The notes under the pieces were generated by a model, which searched no databases, was not told where the DNA came from, and was given only the letters and a program-made list of their open reading frames with translations. Below, one piece after another: positions 25,991 through 38,246 of a stretch of 64,000 nt of DNA. How positions within the stretch are numbered: the stretch's first letter is position 1; each line of letters begins with the position of its first letter. This DNA comes from Streptomyces sp. SKN60. GTDB taxonomy: Bacteria > Actinomycetota > Actinomycetes > Streptomycetales > Streptomycetaceae. The translations under genes were made by a program, and so were the position numbers. The DNA is taken from positions 95,850 to 159,849 of the forward strand of contig NZ_JAHTMW010000017.1 in the NCBI RefSeq assembly GCF_026236535.1, written 5' to 3'.

Positions 25991-26313
25991 GCCTACGTCA
26001 CCTCGGATGTCGAACTGTCGGATACGGACCGGTGGGAAGCTGCACGCCCCGCGCGAGCGGGGCACGCCACACCAGTGGAGCAACGACCGACGTGGAGTAC
26101 GTCGAACGCCGACTCTGTCCCGGAGACTAGCGGCCGAGGCCGCCTGAGTCAGCGAGAACAGACGAAAAGTCCTGGTCAGCATCGACCGACCAGGACATTT
26201 CCGACATAACGACGCCGTTTTGGGCCAAGTTTTGTCAAGGAGTGAGACGGCGAGGACACGCCGCCCGACCTGCGGATTGGCGAGAACCGGACGAAATCGT
26301 CCGCCGGGGTGCC
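25991..26313 (-). promoter_or_regulatory. mihF upstream region with -35-like box and leader hairpin
   Basis: This 323-bp gap has no gene. On the minus strand TTGACA (26233-26238) is a good -35, but no canonical -10 lies at 17-18 bp. Downstream of it a perfect 9-bp stem GTCCTGGTC/GACCAGGAC (26169-26177 with 26188-26196, 10-base loop) would be in the mRNA leader or act on pyrF read-through. The rest is featureless GC-rich sequence. Confidence 0.4.
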
Positions 26314-27146
26314 TCAGGCGCCCACGGCCTCCCTGATCTCGTTCGCGTAACGTTCCGCCGCCGAGCGCAGCGCACCGGCGTCCGGACCCGCCTTCAGGAC
26401 CCCGCGGCTCACGTTCGGGACGACGTTGCGGACCGCCGCGCCGAAGACCCTCGGCAGGTCGGCCGGGGTCGCGCCCTGGGCGCCGATGCCGGGGGCGAGC
26501 AGCGGCCCGTTGATGTCCAGGTCGAAGGAGGACAGATCCCCGAGGGTGGCGCCGACCACCGCGCCGAACGAGCCCATCGGGGTCTCCCCCGCGTTCTCCT
26601 CGGCCAGGTGGGCGAGCATCGTCGCGCCGATGGTCCGCCCGTCCTCGCGCACCGCGCGCTGGACCTCCGCACCTTCCGGGTTGGAGGTCAGCGCGAGCAC
26701 GAAGAGACCGGCGCCGGACTCCCGGGCCAGGTCCACGGCCGGCTTCAGGGAGCCGTAGCCGAGGTACGGGGAGACGGTCAGCGCGTCCGAGAACAGCGGG
26801 GAGTCCTTGCGCAGGAAGGCCTCCGCGTAGGCGCCCATGGTGGAGCCGATGTCGCCGCGCTTGGCGTCCATCACGACCAGACCGCCGGCCGCCCGCAGGT
26901 CGGCCGTGGCGCGCTCCAGGACGGCGACGCCGCGCGAGCCGAAGCGCTCGAAGAAGGCGGCCTGCGGCTTGAACACGGCGACCGTGCCGGCCAGCGCCTC
27001 CACCACGGTGTACGTGAAGCGCTCCAGGCCGGCGATGTCGTCGGCGAGGCCCCAGGAGTCGAGCAGCGAGGCGTGCGGGTCGATGCCGACGCAGAGCGGT
27101 CCGCGCTCGTCCATGGCGGAGCGCAGGCGGTTCCCGAAGGAGAGGG

Positions 27147-27150
<4 letters not shown>
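26314..27150 (-). CDS. pyrF: Orotidine 5'-phosphate decarboxylase
   Basis: 278 residues, the longer (type 2) form found in actinobacteria and myxobacteria. It decarboxylates OMP to UMP. The catalytic cluster MDAKRGDIGS holds Asp95, Lys97 and Asp100; GIDPH and the C-terminal phosphate loop (LAPGIGAQGATPADL) are also seen. Its ATG overlaps the pyrD stop by 4 bp. Last gene of the pyrimidine operon. Confidence 0.96.
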
Positions 27151-28268
<1,118 letters not shown>

Positions 28269-28288
28269 GGGGAGTGTCCTCAGCAAGA

Positions 28289-28314
28289 GGGGGACACCGT
28301 TTCCGGTGTCCCCC
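28289..28314 (-). terminator. Hairpin between carB and pyrD
   Basis: Perfect 11-bp stem (28289-28299 with 28304-28314), TTTC loop, 10 bp after the carB stop, inside an otherwise continuous pyrimidine operon. No U-tract; it may attenuate or process the message before pyrD-pyrF. Confidence 0.65.
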
Positions 28315-28324
28315 CTGTGGGCTG

Positions 28325-31625
<3,301 letters not shown>

Positions 31626-31633
<8 letters not shown>

Positions 31634-32768
31634 GCTCGGCCTCCATGAGGGTCACGAAGCGGTCGAAGAGGTACGCGGCGTCGTGCGGGCCCGCGGCCGC
31701 CTCGGGGTGGTACTGGACGGAGAAGGCCGGCTGGTCGAGCAGCTGCAGGCCCTCCACGACGTTGTCGTTCAGGCACACGTGGGAGACCTCGGCGCGCCCG
31801 AAGGGGGTGTCGGAGACCTTGTCGAGGGGCGCGTCGACGGCGAAGCCGTGGTTGTGCGCGGTGACCTCGACCTTGCCCGTGGTGCGGTCCTGGACGGGCT
31901 GGTTGATGCCCCGGTGGCCGTACTTCAGCTTGTAGGTGCCGAAGCCGAGCGCGCGGCCGAGGATCTGGTTGCCGAAGCAGATGCCGAAGAGCGGGGTCTT
32001 GCGGCGCAGGACCTCCTGCATGACGGCGACGGGGCCGTCGGCGGTGGCCGGGTCGCCCGGGCCGTTGGAGAAGAACACGCCGTCCGGGGCGATCGCGTAG
32101 ACGTCCTCGGCGGTGGCGGTGGCGGGCAGCACGTGGACCTCGATGCCGCGCTCGGCCATCCGGTGCGGGGTCATGCCCTTGATGCCGAGGTCGACCGCGG
32201 CGACGGTGAACTTCTTCTCACCGATCGCGGGGACGACGTACGGCTCCTTGGTGGCGACCTCGGCGGAGAGGTCGGCGCCGGTCATCTCGGGCTGCTGGCG
32301 CACCTCGGCGAGCAGGGTGCCGTCGTCGGGCAGGGCGCTGCCGGAGAAGATGCCGACGCGCATGGCGCCGCGCTCGCGCAGGTGGCGGGTGAGCGCACGG
32401 GTGTCGATGCCCTGGATGCCGACGACGCCCTGGTGGCGCAGCTCCTCGTCGAGGGAGCGCTGGGCGCGCCAGTTGGAGGAGACGCGGGCGGGGTCGCGGA
32501 CCACGTAGCCGGAGACCCAGATGCGGGCGGACTCGGGGTCCTCGTCGTTGACCCCGGTGTTGCCGACGTGCGGGGCGGTCATCACGACGACCTGGCGGTG
32601 GTACGACGGGTCGGTGAGGGTCTCCTGGTAGCCGGTCATGCCGGTGGAGAACACGGCCTCGCCGAAGGTCTCCCCCACGGCCCCGTAGGCGCGGCCGCGG
32701 AAGATGCGGCCGTCCTCCAGGACGAGTACGGCGGGAACCTTGGTGGTTCCCCTGGTGGAGGTCGTCAT
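31626..32768 (-). CDS. carA: Carbamoyl-phosphate synthase small chain
   Basis: 380 residues. N-terminal CPSase domain and C-terminal class I glutamine amidotransferase. The nucleophile motif reads PLFGICFGNQILG; the usual GICLGHQ is changed to CFGNQ, a variant I associate with actinobacterial CarA. The His-Glu pair is in SVQYHPEAAAGPHD. It hydrolyses glutamine and channels ammonia to CarB. ATG 32768 overlaps the stop of the PH-like gene by 4 bp (ATGA). Confidence 0.97.
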
Positions 32769-33349
32769 CGTGCGGTGCCTTCCGTCGTACGTGCGGTGTT
32801 CAGGTGGTTGATGGCCTCGACCCAGGCGGCGTGCTCGGCCGCGTGGTCGGAGCGGAAGCCGGAGTCGAGCAGGGTGCCGCCGTGCTCCCAGGTGACGACG
32901 AGCAGTCCGCCCTCGGTGAGGACCTTGCCGGCGATGCCCTTGTCGAGGCGGGCCTCGCGCAGGGCGGCGGCCGGGATCAGGAAGTCGTCCGCGCCGGGGC
33001 GTACGACGCTGATCCCCGCGTCCGTCAGGGTGAGCTCGGCGCGGCTGCGGGTGCCCAGGCCGTGGGCGACGATCCGGTCGAGCCACTGTCCGGCGGTGGT
33101 GGAGCCGTGGTAGCGGCCGCTGAGCTCCAGCGTGGGCTCACCGGGGGTCTCCGGCACCTCGGGGAGGGGCGGGAGGCCGGACTGGAGGCTGCCGCGCCAC
33201 TTCCAGCCCTGGCGCATCAGCCAGTAGACCAGGGTGATGAAGAGCAGCAGTCCGGCGACCCAGCCGAGCCGGCCGGCCCAGTCGGTGACCTCGGCGGACT
33301 TCTGATCGGCCGCGGCGGCGGCTGCGGCCAGTTGGATGAGTGGTGTCAC
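32765..33349 (-). CDS. PH-like domain membrane protein inside the pyrimidine operon
   Basis: 194 residues. Residues about 27-45 (RLGWVAGLLLFITLVYWLM) form one membrane helix, followed by a basic loop and a Pro-rich linker; residues about 70-185 look like a single beta-rich PH-like (bacterial PH) domain ending in an amphipathic helix with AAWVEAINHL. It overlaps pyrC upstream and carA downstream by 4 bp each, so it is tightly coupled to pyrimidine synthesis. Function unknown; tethering the soluble enzymes near membrane-bound PyrD is a speculative but testable idea. Confidence 0.82.
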   Translation of the reverse strand: MTPLIQLAAAAAAADQKSAEVTDWAGRLGWVAGLLLFITLVYWLMRQGWKWRGSLQSGLPPLPEVPETPGEPTLELSGRYHGSTTAGQWLDRIVAHGLGTRSRAELTLTDAGISVVRPGADDFLIPAAALREARLDKGIAGKVLTEGGLLVVTWEHGGTLLDSGFRSDHAAEHAAWVEAINHLNTARTTEGTAR

Positions 33350-34632
33350 GCCAGCTTCCCGTCGACGAGCGTTGCCCGGCCCCGCAGGAAGGTGTGGGTG
33401 ACGCGTCCCGGCAGCTCACGGCCCTCGTAGGGGGTGTTGCGGCTGCGGGAGGCGAAGTCGGCGGGGTCCACGACACCACGGTATGCCGGATCGACCAGGG
33501 TCAGGTTGGCGGGCTCACCAGCCGAGACGGGGCGTCCGTGGCCGGCCGCCTGCCCGATCCGGGCCGGCTTGACGGACATCCGGTCGGCGACGCCGGCCCA
33601 GTCCAGCAGCCCGGTCTCGACCATCGTCTGCTGGACGACCGACAGCGCGGTCTCCAGGCCGACCATGCCCATGGCGGCGGCGGCCCACTCGCAGTCCTTG
33701 TCCTCGTGCGGGTGCGGGGCGTGGTCGGTGGCCACGATGTCGATGGTGCCGTCGGCGAGGGCCTCGCGCAGCGCCAGCACGTCACGCTCGGTGCGCAGCG
33801 GCGGGTTGACCTTGTAGACCGGGTTGTAGGTGCGCGCCATCTCGTCGGTGAGGAGGAGGTGGTGCGGGGTGACCTCGGCGGTGACGTCGATGCCGCGGGA
33901 CTTGGCCCAGCGGACGATCTCGACGGAGCCGGCGGTGGAGAGGTGGCAGATGTGCACGCGGGAGCCGACGTGCTCGGCGAGGAGCACGTCGCGGGCGATG
34001 ATCGACTCCTCGGCGACGGCGGGCCAGCCGCCGAGGCCCAGCTCGGCGGAGACGACGCCCTCGTTCATCTGGGCGCCCTCGGTGAGCCGGGGCTCCTGGG
34101 CGTGCTGGGCGACGACGCCGCCGAAGGCCTTCACGTACTCCAGGGCGCGGCGCATGATCACGGCGTCGTCGACGCACTTGCCGTCGTCGGAGAAGACGGT
34201 GACGCCGGCGGCGGAGTCGTGCATGGCGCCGAGTTCGGCGAGCTTCTTGCCCTCCAGGCCGACGGTGACGGCGCCGATGGGCTGCACGTCGCAGTAGCCG
34301 GCCTCCTTGCCGAGCCGGTAGACCTGCTCGACGACGCCGGCGGTGTCGGCGACGGGGTGGGTGTTGGCCATGGCGAAGACGGCCGTGTAGCCGCCGGAGG
34401 CGGCGGCGCGGGTGCCGGTGAGGACGGTCTCGGAGTCCTCGCGGCCGGGCTCGCGCAGGTGGGTGTGCAGGTCGACCAGGCCGGGCAGCAGGATCTGCCC
34501 CTCGGCCTCGATCACCTGGGCGTCGTCGGCGCTGAGGCCGGTGCCGACCTCGGCGATGATCTCGCCGTCGATGAGGACGTCCTGCGCCTCGCCGCCGAGC
34601 ACCTTCGCACCGCGGATCAGGATCTTGCTCAT
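33346..34632 (-). CDS. pyrC: Dihydroorotase
   Basis: 428 residues, type I (Bacillus-like) dihydroorotase. Zinc ligands His57 and His59 in VDLHTHLREPG, later VTPHHLLL and ATDHAPHPHED, and the FSDDGK stretch characteristic of this type. It cyclises carbamoyl aspartate to dihydroorotate. Starts 4 bp after the pyrB stop and overlaps the PH-like gene by 4 bp. Confidence 0.97.
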   Translation of the reverse strand: MSKILIRGAKVLGGEAQDVLIDGEIIAEVGTGLSADDAQVIEAEGQILLPGLVDLHTHLREPGREDSETVLTGTRAAASGGYTAVFAMANTHPVADTAGVVEQVYRLGKEAGYCDVQPIGAVTVGLEGKKLAELGAMHDSAAGVTVFSDDGKCVDDAVIMRRALEYVKAFGGVVAQHAQEPRLTEGAQMNEGVVSAELGLGGWPAVAEESIIARDVLLAEHVGSRVHICHLSTAGSVEIVRWAKSRGIDVTAEVTPHHLLLTDEMARTYNPVYKVNPPLRTERDVLALREALADGTIDIVATDHAPHPHEDKDCEWAAAAMGMVGLETALSVVQQTMVETGLLDWAGVADRMSVKPARIGQAAGHGRPVSAGEPANLTLVDPAYRGVVDPADFASRSRNTPYEGRELPGRVTHTFLRGRATLVDGKLA

Positions 34633-34636
34633 GTTC

Positions 34637-35620
34637 TTACTTCTCCTCGGTGCGGGTGGTGGTGGCGGGGGCGGCGGGCTCGGAGCCGCCGAGCAGCAGG
34701 TAGAGGACGGCCATGCGGATGGACACGCCGTTGGCGACCTGCTCGACGACCGTGCAGCGGTCCGAGTCGGCGACCTCGGCGGTGATCTCCATGCCGCGGA
34801 CCATGGGGCCGGGGTGCATGACGATGGCGTGCTCGGGCATCCTCGCCATCCGCTGGCCGTCGAGGCCGTAGCGGCGCGAGTACTCGCGCTCGGTGGGGAA
34901 GAAGGCGGCGTTCATCCGCTCGCGCTGCACACGCAGCATCATCACCGCGTCGGACTTCGGCAGCACGTTGTCGAGGTCGTACGAGACCTCGCAGGGCCAG
35001 CTCTCGACGCCGACCGGGACCAGGGTGGGCGGGGCCACCAGGGTGACCTCGGCGCCGAGGGTGTGCAGCAGGTCGACGTTGGAGCGGGCGACCCGGCTGT
35101 GCAGCACGTCGCCCACCAGGGTGACGCGCTTTCCGGCCAGGTCCTTGCCGAGGCCGGCGTCCCGGCCGACCAGGCGGCGGCGCATGGTGAAGGCGTCGAG
35201 CAGGGCCTGGGTGGGGTGCTGGTGGGTGCCGTCGCCGGCGTTGATGACCGGCGCGTCGATCCAGCCGGAGGTGGCCAGGCGGTACGGGGCGCCGGAGGCG
35301 CTGTGCCGGATGACGACGGCGTCGACGCCCATCGCCTCCAGGGTCTGGGCGGTGTCCTTCAGGGACTCGCCCTTGGAGACGCTGGAGCCCTTGGCCGCGA
35401 AGTTGATCACGTCCGCGGAGAGGCGCTTCTCGGCCGCCTCGAAGGAGATCCGGGTGCGGGTGGAGTCCTCGAAGAAGAGGTTGCAGACGGTCCGGCCGCG
35501 CAGGGTCGGCAGCTTCTTGATCGGCCGGTCGGCCACCCGGGCCATCTCCTCGGCGGTGTCGAGGATCAGAACGGCGTCGTCGCGGGTGAGGTCGGCGGCC
35601 GAGATGAGGTGACGCATCAT
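34637..35620 (-). CDS. pyrB: Aspartate carbamoyltransferase catalytic subunit
   Basis: 327 residues from the first of two adjacent ATGs. Carbamoyl-phosphate site FFEDSTRTRISFE (Ser53-Thr54-Arg55-Thr56-Arg57) and the HPTQALLD motif are intact; the 80s/240s loop area reads SKGESLKDTAQTL. It joins carbamoyl phosphate to aspartate, the committed step. The C-terminal tail EPAAPATTTRTEEK is outside the fold. No pyrI-like regulatory subunit gene is present; control is presumably through PyrR. Confidence 0.97.
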   Translation of the reverse strand: MMRHLISAADLTRDDAVLILDTAEEMARVADRPIKKLPTLRGRTVCNLFFEDSTRTRISFEAAEKRLSADVINFAAKGSSVSKGESLKDTAQTLEAMGVDAVVIRHSASGAPYRLATSGWIDAPVINAGDGTHQHPTQALLDAFTMRRRLVGRDAGLGKDLAGKRVTLVGDVLHSRVARSNVDLLHTLGAEVTLVAPPTLVPVGVESWPCEVSYDLDNVLPKSDAVMMLRVQRERMNAAFFPTEREYSRRYGLDGQRMARMPEHAIVMHPGPMVRGMEITAEVADSDRCTVVEQVANGVSIRMAVLYLLLGGSEPAAPATTTRTEEK

Positions 35621-35708
35621 CGGGGTCTTTCTCCGTTGTGGGGAGGATGAGGGCAGACGGGTGCGCAGGGCTGTGCCCCGGCTCCCGTCGAGGGGGCCGG
35701 TGAAGGTG

Positions 35709-36275
35709 TCAGGAGGCGGGCTTGCTGCCGAGCAGCACGGTGTCGCGACCGTCCTCCTCGGCGAGCAGGACCTTGACCGTCTCCCGCAGCGACGTGGGGA
35801 GGTTCTTGCCGACGTAGTCGGCGCGGATCGGGAGCTCGCGGTGGCCGCGGTCGACGAGGACGGCGAGCTGGACCGCGCGCGGGCGGCCGATGTCGCCGAG
35901 GGCGTCGAGGGCGGCGCGGATGGTGCGGCCGGAGAAGAGGACGTCGTCGACGAGGACGACGAGGCGGCCGTCGACGCCGTCACCGGGGATCTCGGTGCGG
36001 CCGATGGCGCGGGCGGGCTTCAGCCGCAGGTCGTCCCGGTACATGGTGATGTCGAGGGAGCCGACCGGGATCTTGCCGCCGGTGATGGATTCGAGCTTCT
36101 CGGCCAGCCGGGCGGCGAGGAACACGCCGCGGGTGGGGATGCCGAGGAGGACCACGTCGTCGGCGCCCTTGGCGCGCTCGACGATCTCGTGGGCGATGCG
36201 GGTCAGGACCCGCGCGATGTCGGGGGCCTCCAGAACGGGCCGCGCCGTCTCGCTGTACTGCTGCTGAGCGTCCAT
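35709..36275 (-). CDS. pyrR: Bifunctional pyr operon regulator/uracil phosphoribosyltransferase
   Basis: 188 residues. The PRPP loop VVLVDDVLFSGRTIRA (about 106-121, Asp110-Asp111) and the basic RNA-binding face (MYRDDLRLKPARAIGRTEI) are those of PyrR. With UMP or UTP bound it binds a pyr mRNA hairpin and lowers expression. First gene of the operon; an AAGGAGG lies 11 bases before the ATG inside a PyrR-type RNA element (next entry), suggesting translational autocontrol as shown for mycobacterial PyrR. Confidence 0.96.
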   Translation of the reverse strand: MDAQQQYSETARPVLEAPDIARVLTRIAHEIVERAKGADDVVLLGIPTRGVFLAARLAEKLESITGGKIPVGSLDITMYRDDLRLKPARAIGRTEIPGDGVDGRLVVLVDDVLFSGRTIRAALDALGDIGRPRAVQLAVLVDRGHRELPIRADYVGKNLPTSLRETVKVLLAEEDGRDTVLLGSKPAS

Positions 36276-36284
36276 GTGTAAACG

Positions 36285-36326
36285 GACCTCCTTCTCCGCC
36301 TCACGGGACGGACCTTAAAGGACGTC
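36285..36326 (-). promoter_or_regulatory. Candidate PyrR-binding RNA element overlapping the pyrR ribosome binding site
   Basis: Read on the minus strand, 36308-36289 runs TCC-C-G-T-GAGGC, six bases later AAGGA, matching the PyrR consensus UCCNGNGAGGY...AAGGA. Its 3' side is the AAGGAGG ribosome binding site (36287-36293). An outer arm GACGTCCTT (36318-36326) can pair with AAGGAGGTC (36285-36293) with one mismatch, hiding the same site. The element would block translation of pyrR when UMP-PyrR is bound. A TAGGGT hexamer (36342-36347) could be the -10. Confidence 0.65.
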
Positions 36327-36432
36327 GGAATTGCGCCATCCACCCTACCAGGGGCGGACGGGACGCCTGCTCACCCCCCGTCCGCCACACCGCGCGCCGT
36401 CCCCCGGGAGGGGGCGGTATGGACCATTCGGC

Positions 36433-36475
36433 TTGACGGGAGAGTGTCACGCTGCGTAACCTCACAGTGAGTTAC
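36433..36475 (+). promoter_or_regulatory. bldD promoter with two adjacent BldD boxes
   Basis: TTGACG (36433-36438) and TAACCT (36457-36462) with an 18-bp spacer make a good sigma-HrdB-type promoter. GTCACGCTGCGTAAC (36446-36460) matches the BldD consensus NTNACNCNGNGTNAN at every fixed position and lies over the spacer and -10; CTCACAGTGAGTTAC (36461-36475) follows directly with one mismatch and covers the start site. Autorepression of bldD is established in S. coelicolor. Confidence 0.8.
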
Positions 36476-36522
36476 CAGCCGCGCGGCGCAGCCGCAACGT
36501 CGTCTCAGCGTCCGGGAGCGTT

Positions 36523-37026
36523 ATGTCCAGCGAATACGCAAAGCAGCTCGGGGCCAAACTCCGTGCGATCCGCACCCAGCAGGGCCTTTCCCTCCACGGG
36601 GTGGAGGAGAAGTCCCAGGGCCGCTGGAAGGCGGTCGTGGTCGGTTCGTACGAGCGTGGCGACCGCGCCGTGACGGTGCAGCGCCTGGCCGAGCTTGCGG
36701 ACTTCTACGGCGTGCCGGTGCAGGAGCTGCTGCCCGGCACCACCCCTGGCGGCGCCGCCGAGCCGCCGCCGAAGCTGGTCCTCGACCTGGAGCGCCTGGC
36801 CCACGTCCCCGCGGAGAAGGCCGGCCCGCTCCAGCGCTACGCGGCGACGATCCAGTCGCAGCGCGGCGACTACAACGGCAAGGTGCTGTCGATCCGCCAG
36901 GACGACCTGCGCACCCTCGCCGTCATCTACGACCAGTCCCCCTCGGTCCTCACCGAGCAGCTGATCAGCTGGGGCGTCCTGGACGCGGACGCGCGCCGCG
37001 CGGTCGCCCACGAGGACAACAGCTGA
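36523..37026 (+). CDS. bldD: Developmental master regulator BldD
   Basis: 167 residues. N-terminal XRE-type HTH (about 8-70; GLSLHGVEEKSQGRWKAVV) and a C-terminal c-di-GMP-binding domain carrying the signature RGD-X8-RQDD: Arg114-Gly115-Asp116 and Arg125-Gln126-Asp127-Asp128. A tetramer of c-di-GMP joins two BldD subunits and turns on repression of sporulation genes during vegetative growth. GGGAG precedes the ATG by 7 bases. It is transcribed away from the pyr operon; an 18-bp hairpin ends its message. Confidence 0.98.
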   Translation: MSSEYAKQLGAKLRAIRTQQGLSLHGVEEKSQGRWKAVVVGSYERGDRAVTVQRLAELADFYGVPVQELLPGTTPGGAAEPPPKLVLDLERLAHVPAEKAGPLQRYAATIQSQRGDYNGKVLSIRQDDLRTLAVIYDQSPSVLTEQLISWGVLDADARRAVAHEDNS

Positions 37027-37056
37027 CCCTGCGGAGAACACTCGCAGAAACGTGCC

Positions 37057-37097
37057 GCCGGGGCCCCGGGAGTCACCTCGACTCCCGGGGCCCCGGC
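37057..37097 (+). terminator. Terminator of bldD
   Basis: Perfect 18-bp stem (37057-37074 with 37080-37097), 5-base loop, followed by CTTCTGTGT; one of the strongest hairpins in the window. Confidence 0.92.
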
Positions 37098-37127
37098 GCT
37101 TCTGTGTGCCTGCGTGGCGGTACGACG

Positions 37128-37164
37128 AAGGGGCCCGCAGCACACCAGGTGCTGCGGGCCCCTT
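37128..37164 (-). terminator. Terminator of the efp-nusB operon
   Basis: Perfect 16-bp stem (37128-37143 with 37149-37164), 5-base loop, 27 bp after the nusB stop. With the bldD terminator it forms a back-to-back pair between convergent units. Confidence 0.9.
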
Positions 37165-37190
37165 TCGACTGCCTGAGGGCCGTGGACGGG

Positions 37191-37628
37191 CTAGGCGTCC
37201 GCGTCCCGGCGCAGGCGCGGCTTCAGGTCCTTGAAGCGCGCGAGCAGGCCGTTCACGAAGGTCGGCGACTCGTCGGTGGAGAACTCCTTGGCGAGGTTCA
37301 CCGCCTCGTCGATGGCCACCGCGTCCGGGGTGCCGTCCTCCCAGATCAGCTCGTACGCGGCGAGGCGCACGATGTTCCGGTCGGCGGCGGGCATCCGGTC
37401 GAGGTCCCAGTCCACCGCGTAGGTCGCGATGAGCTCGTCGATCCGGGCCACGTGCTTGGCGTAGCCCTCGACCAGCTGCATGGTGAAGTCGTTCACCGGC
37501 GGCTGGCGGTCGTCGGACCGGTGCAGCCGGACCTGGTCCGCGAGGACCTCCTGCACCGAGGTGCCGCGCTGGTCGGCCTCGAACAGGATCTGGAAGGCCC
37601 GCTTGCGGGCCTTGCTCCGGGCGGCCAC
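37191..37628 (-). CDS. nusB: Transcription antitermination factor NusB
   Basis: 145 residues, all-helical NusB fold; RSKARKRAFQILFEADQRG at the N-terminus is the arginine-rich boxA RNA-binding helix, and DAVAIDEAVNLAKEFSTDESPTFVNGLL the C-terminal signature. It works with NusE and NusG on rRNA transcription. Starts 2 bp after the efp stop. Confidence 0.97.
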   Translation of the reverse strand: MAARSKARKRAFQILFEADQRGTSVQEVLADQVRLHRSDDRQPPVNDFTMQLVEGYAKHVARIDELIATYAVDWDLDRMPAADRNIVRLAAYELIWEDGTPDAVAIDEAVNLAKEFSTDESPTFVNGLLARFKDLKPRLRRDADA

Positions 37629-37630
37629 GG

Positions 37631-38197
37631 CTAGTTGTTCACCCGGCCGAGGTAGCTGCTGTCACGGGTGTCGACCTTGACCGTCTCACCGGTGGTGACG
37701 AAGAGCGGGACCTGGATCTCGTGGCCGGTCTCCAGGGTGGCGGGCTTGGTGCCACCGGTGGAGCGGTCGCCCTGGACGCCCGGGTCGGTGTGCTGGATCT
37801 TCAGCTCGACGGCGGCCGGGAGCTCCACGTAGAGCACCTCGCCCTCGTGGCGCGCGACGGAGGCCGTGAAACCCTCGATGAGGAAGTTCGCGGCGTCGCC
37901 GACGGCCTTCTTGTCGACGTGCAGCTGGTCGTAGGTCTCCATGTCCATGAAGACGAAGTACTCGCCGTCCATGTAGGAGAACTGCATGTCCCGGCGGTCA
38001 ATGGTGGCCGTGTCGACCTTCACACCCGCGTTGAAGGTCTTGTCGACGACCTTGCCGGACAGCACGTTCTTGAGCTTGGTGCGCACGAAGGCGGGGCCCT
38101 TGCCGGGCTTGACGTGCTGGAACTCGACGACGGACCAGAGCTGGCCGCCTTCGAGCTTGAGCACCATGCCGTTCTTGAGGTCGTTCGTGGAAGCCAC
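37631..38197 (-). CDS. efp: Elongation factor P
   Basis: 188 residues from GTG (MASTNDLKNGMVLKLEGG). Three beta-barrel domains. The tip loop reads HVKPGKGPAF (residues 28-37): a PGKGP palindrome around Lys33, the form described for actinobacterial EF-P that works without lysine modification. Consistent with this, no epmA/ymfI-type modification gene is beside it. It relieves ribosome stalling at proline runs, which are frequent in proteins of this window (for example the kinase at 39422-40339). AGGAGA lies about 10 bases before the GTG. Confidence 0.97.
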   Translation of the reverse strand: MASTNDLKNGMVLKLEGGQLWSVVEFQHVKPGKGPAFVRTKLKNVLSGKVVDKTFNAGVKVDTATIDRRDMQFSYMDGEYFVFMDMETYDQLHVDKKAVGDAANFLIEGFTASVARHEGEVLYVELPAAVELKIQHTDPGVQGDRSTGGTKPATLETGHEIQVPLFVTTGETVKVDTRDSSYLGRVNN

Positions 38198-38246
38198 GGT
38201 TGCGGAATCTCCTGGTACTGACGTGGACCAAGAGGCACGGCGCGCG

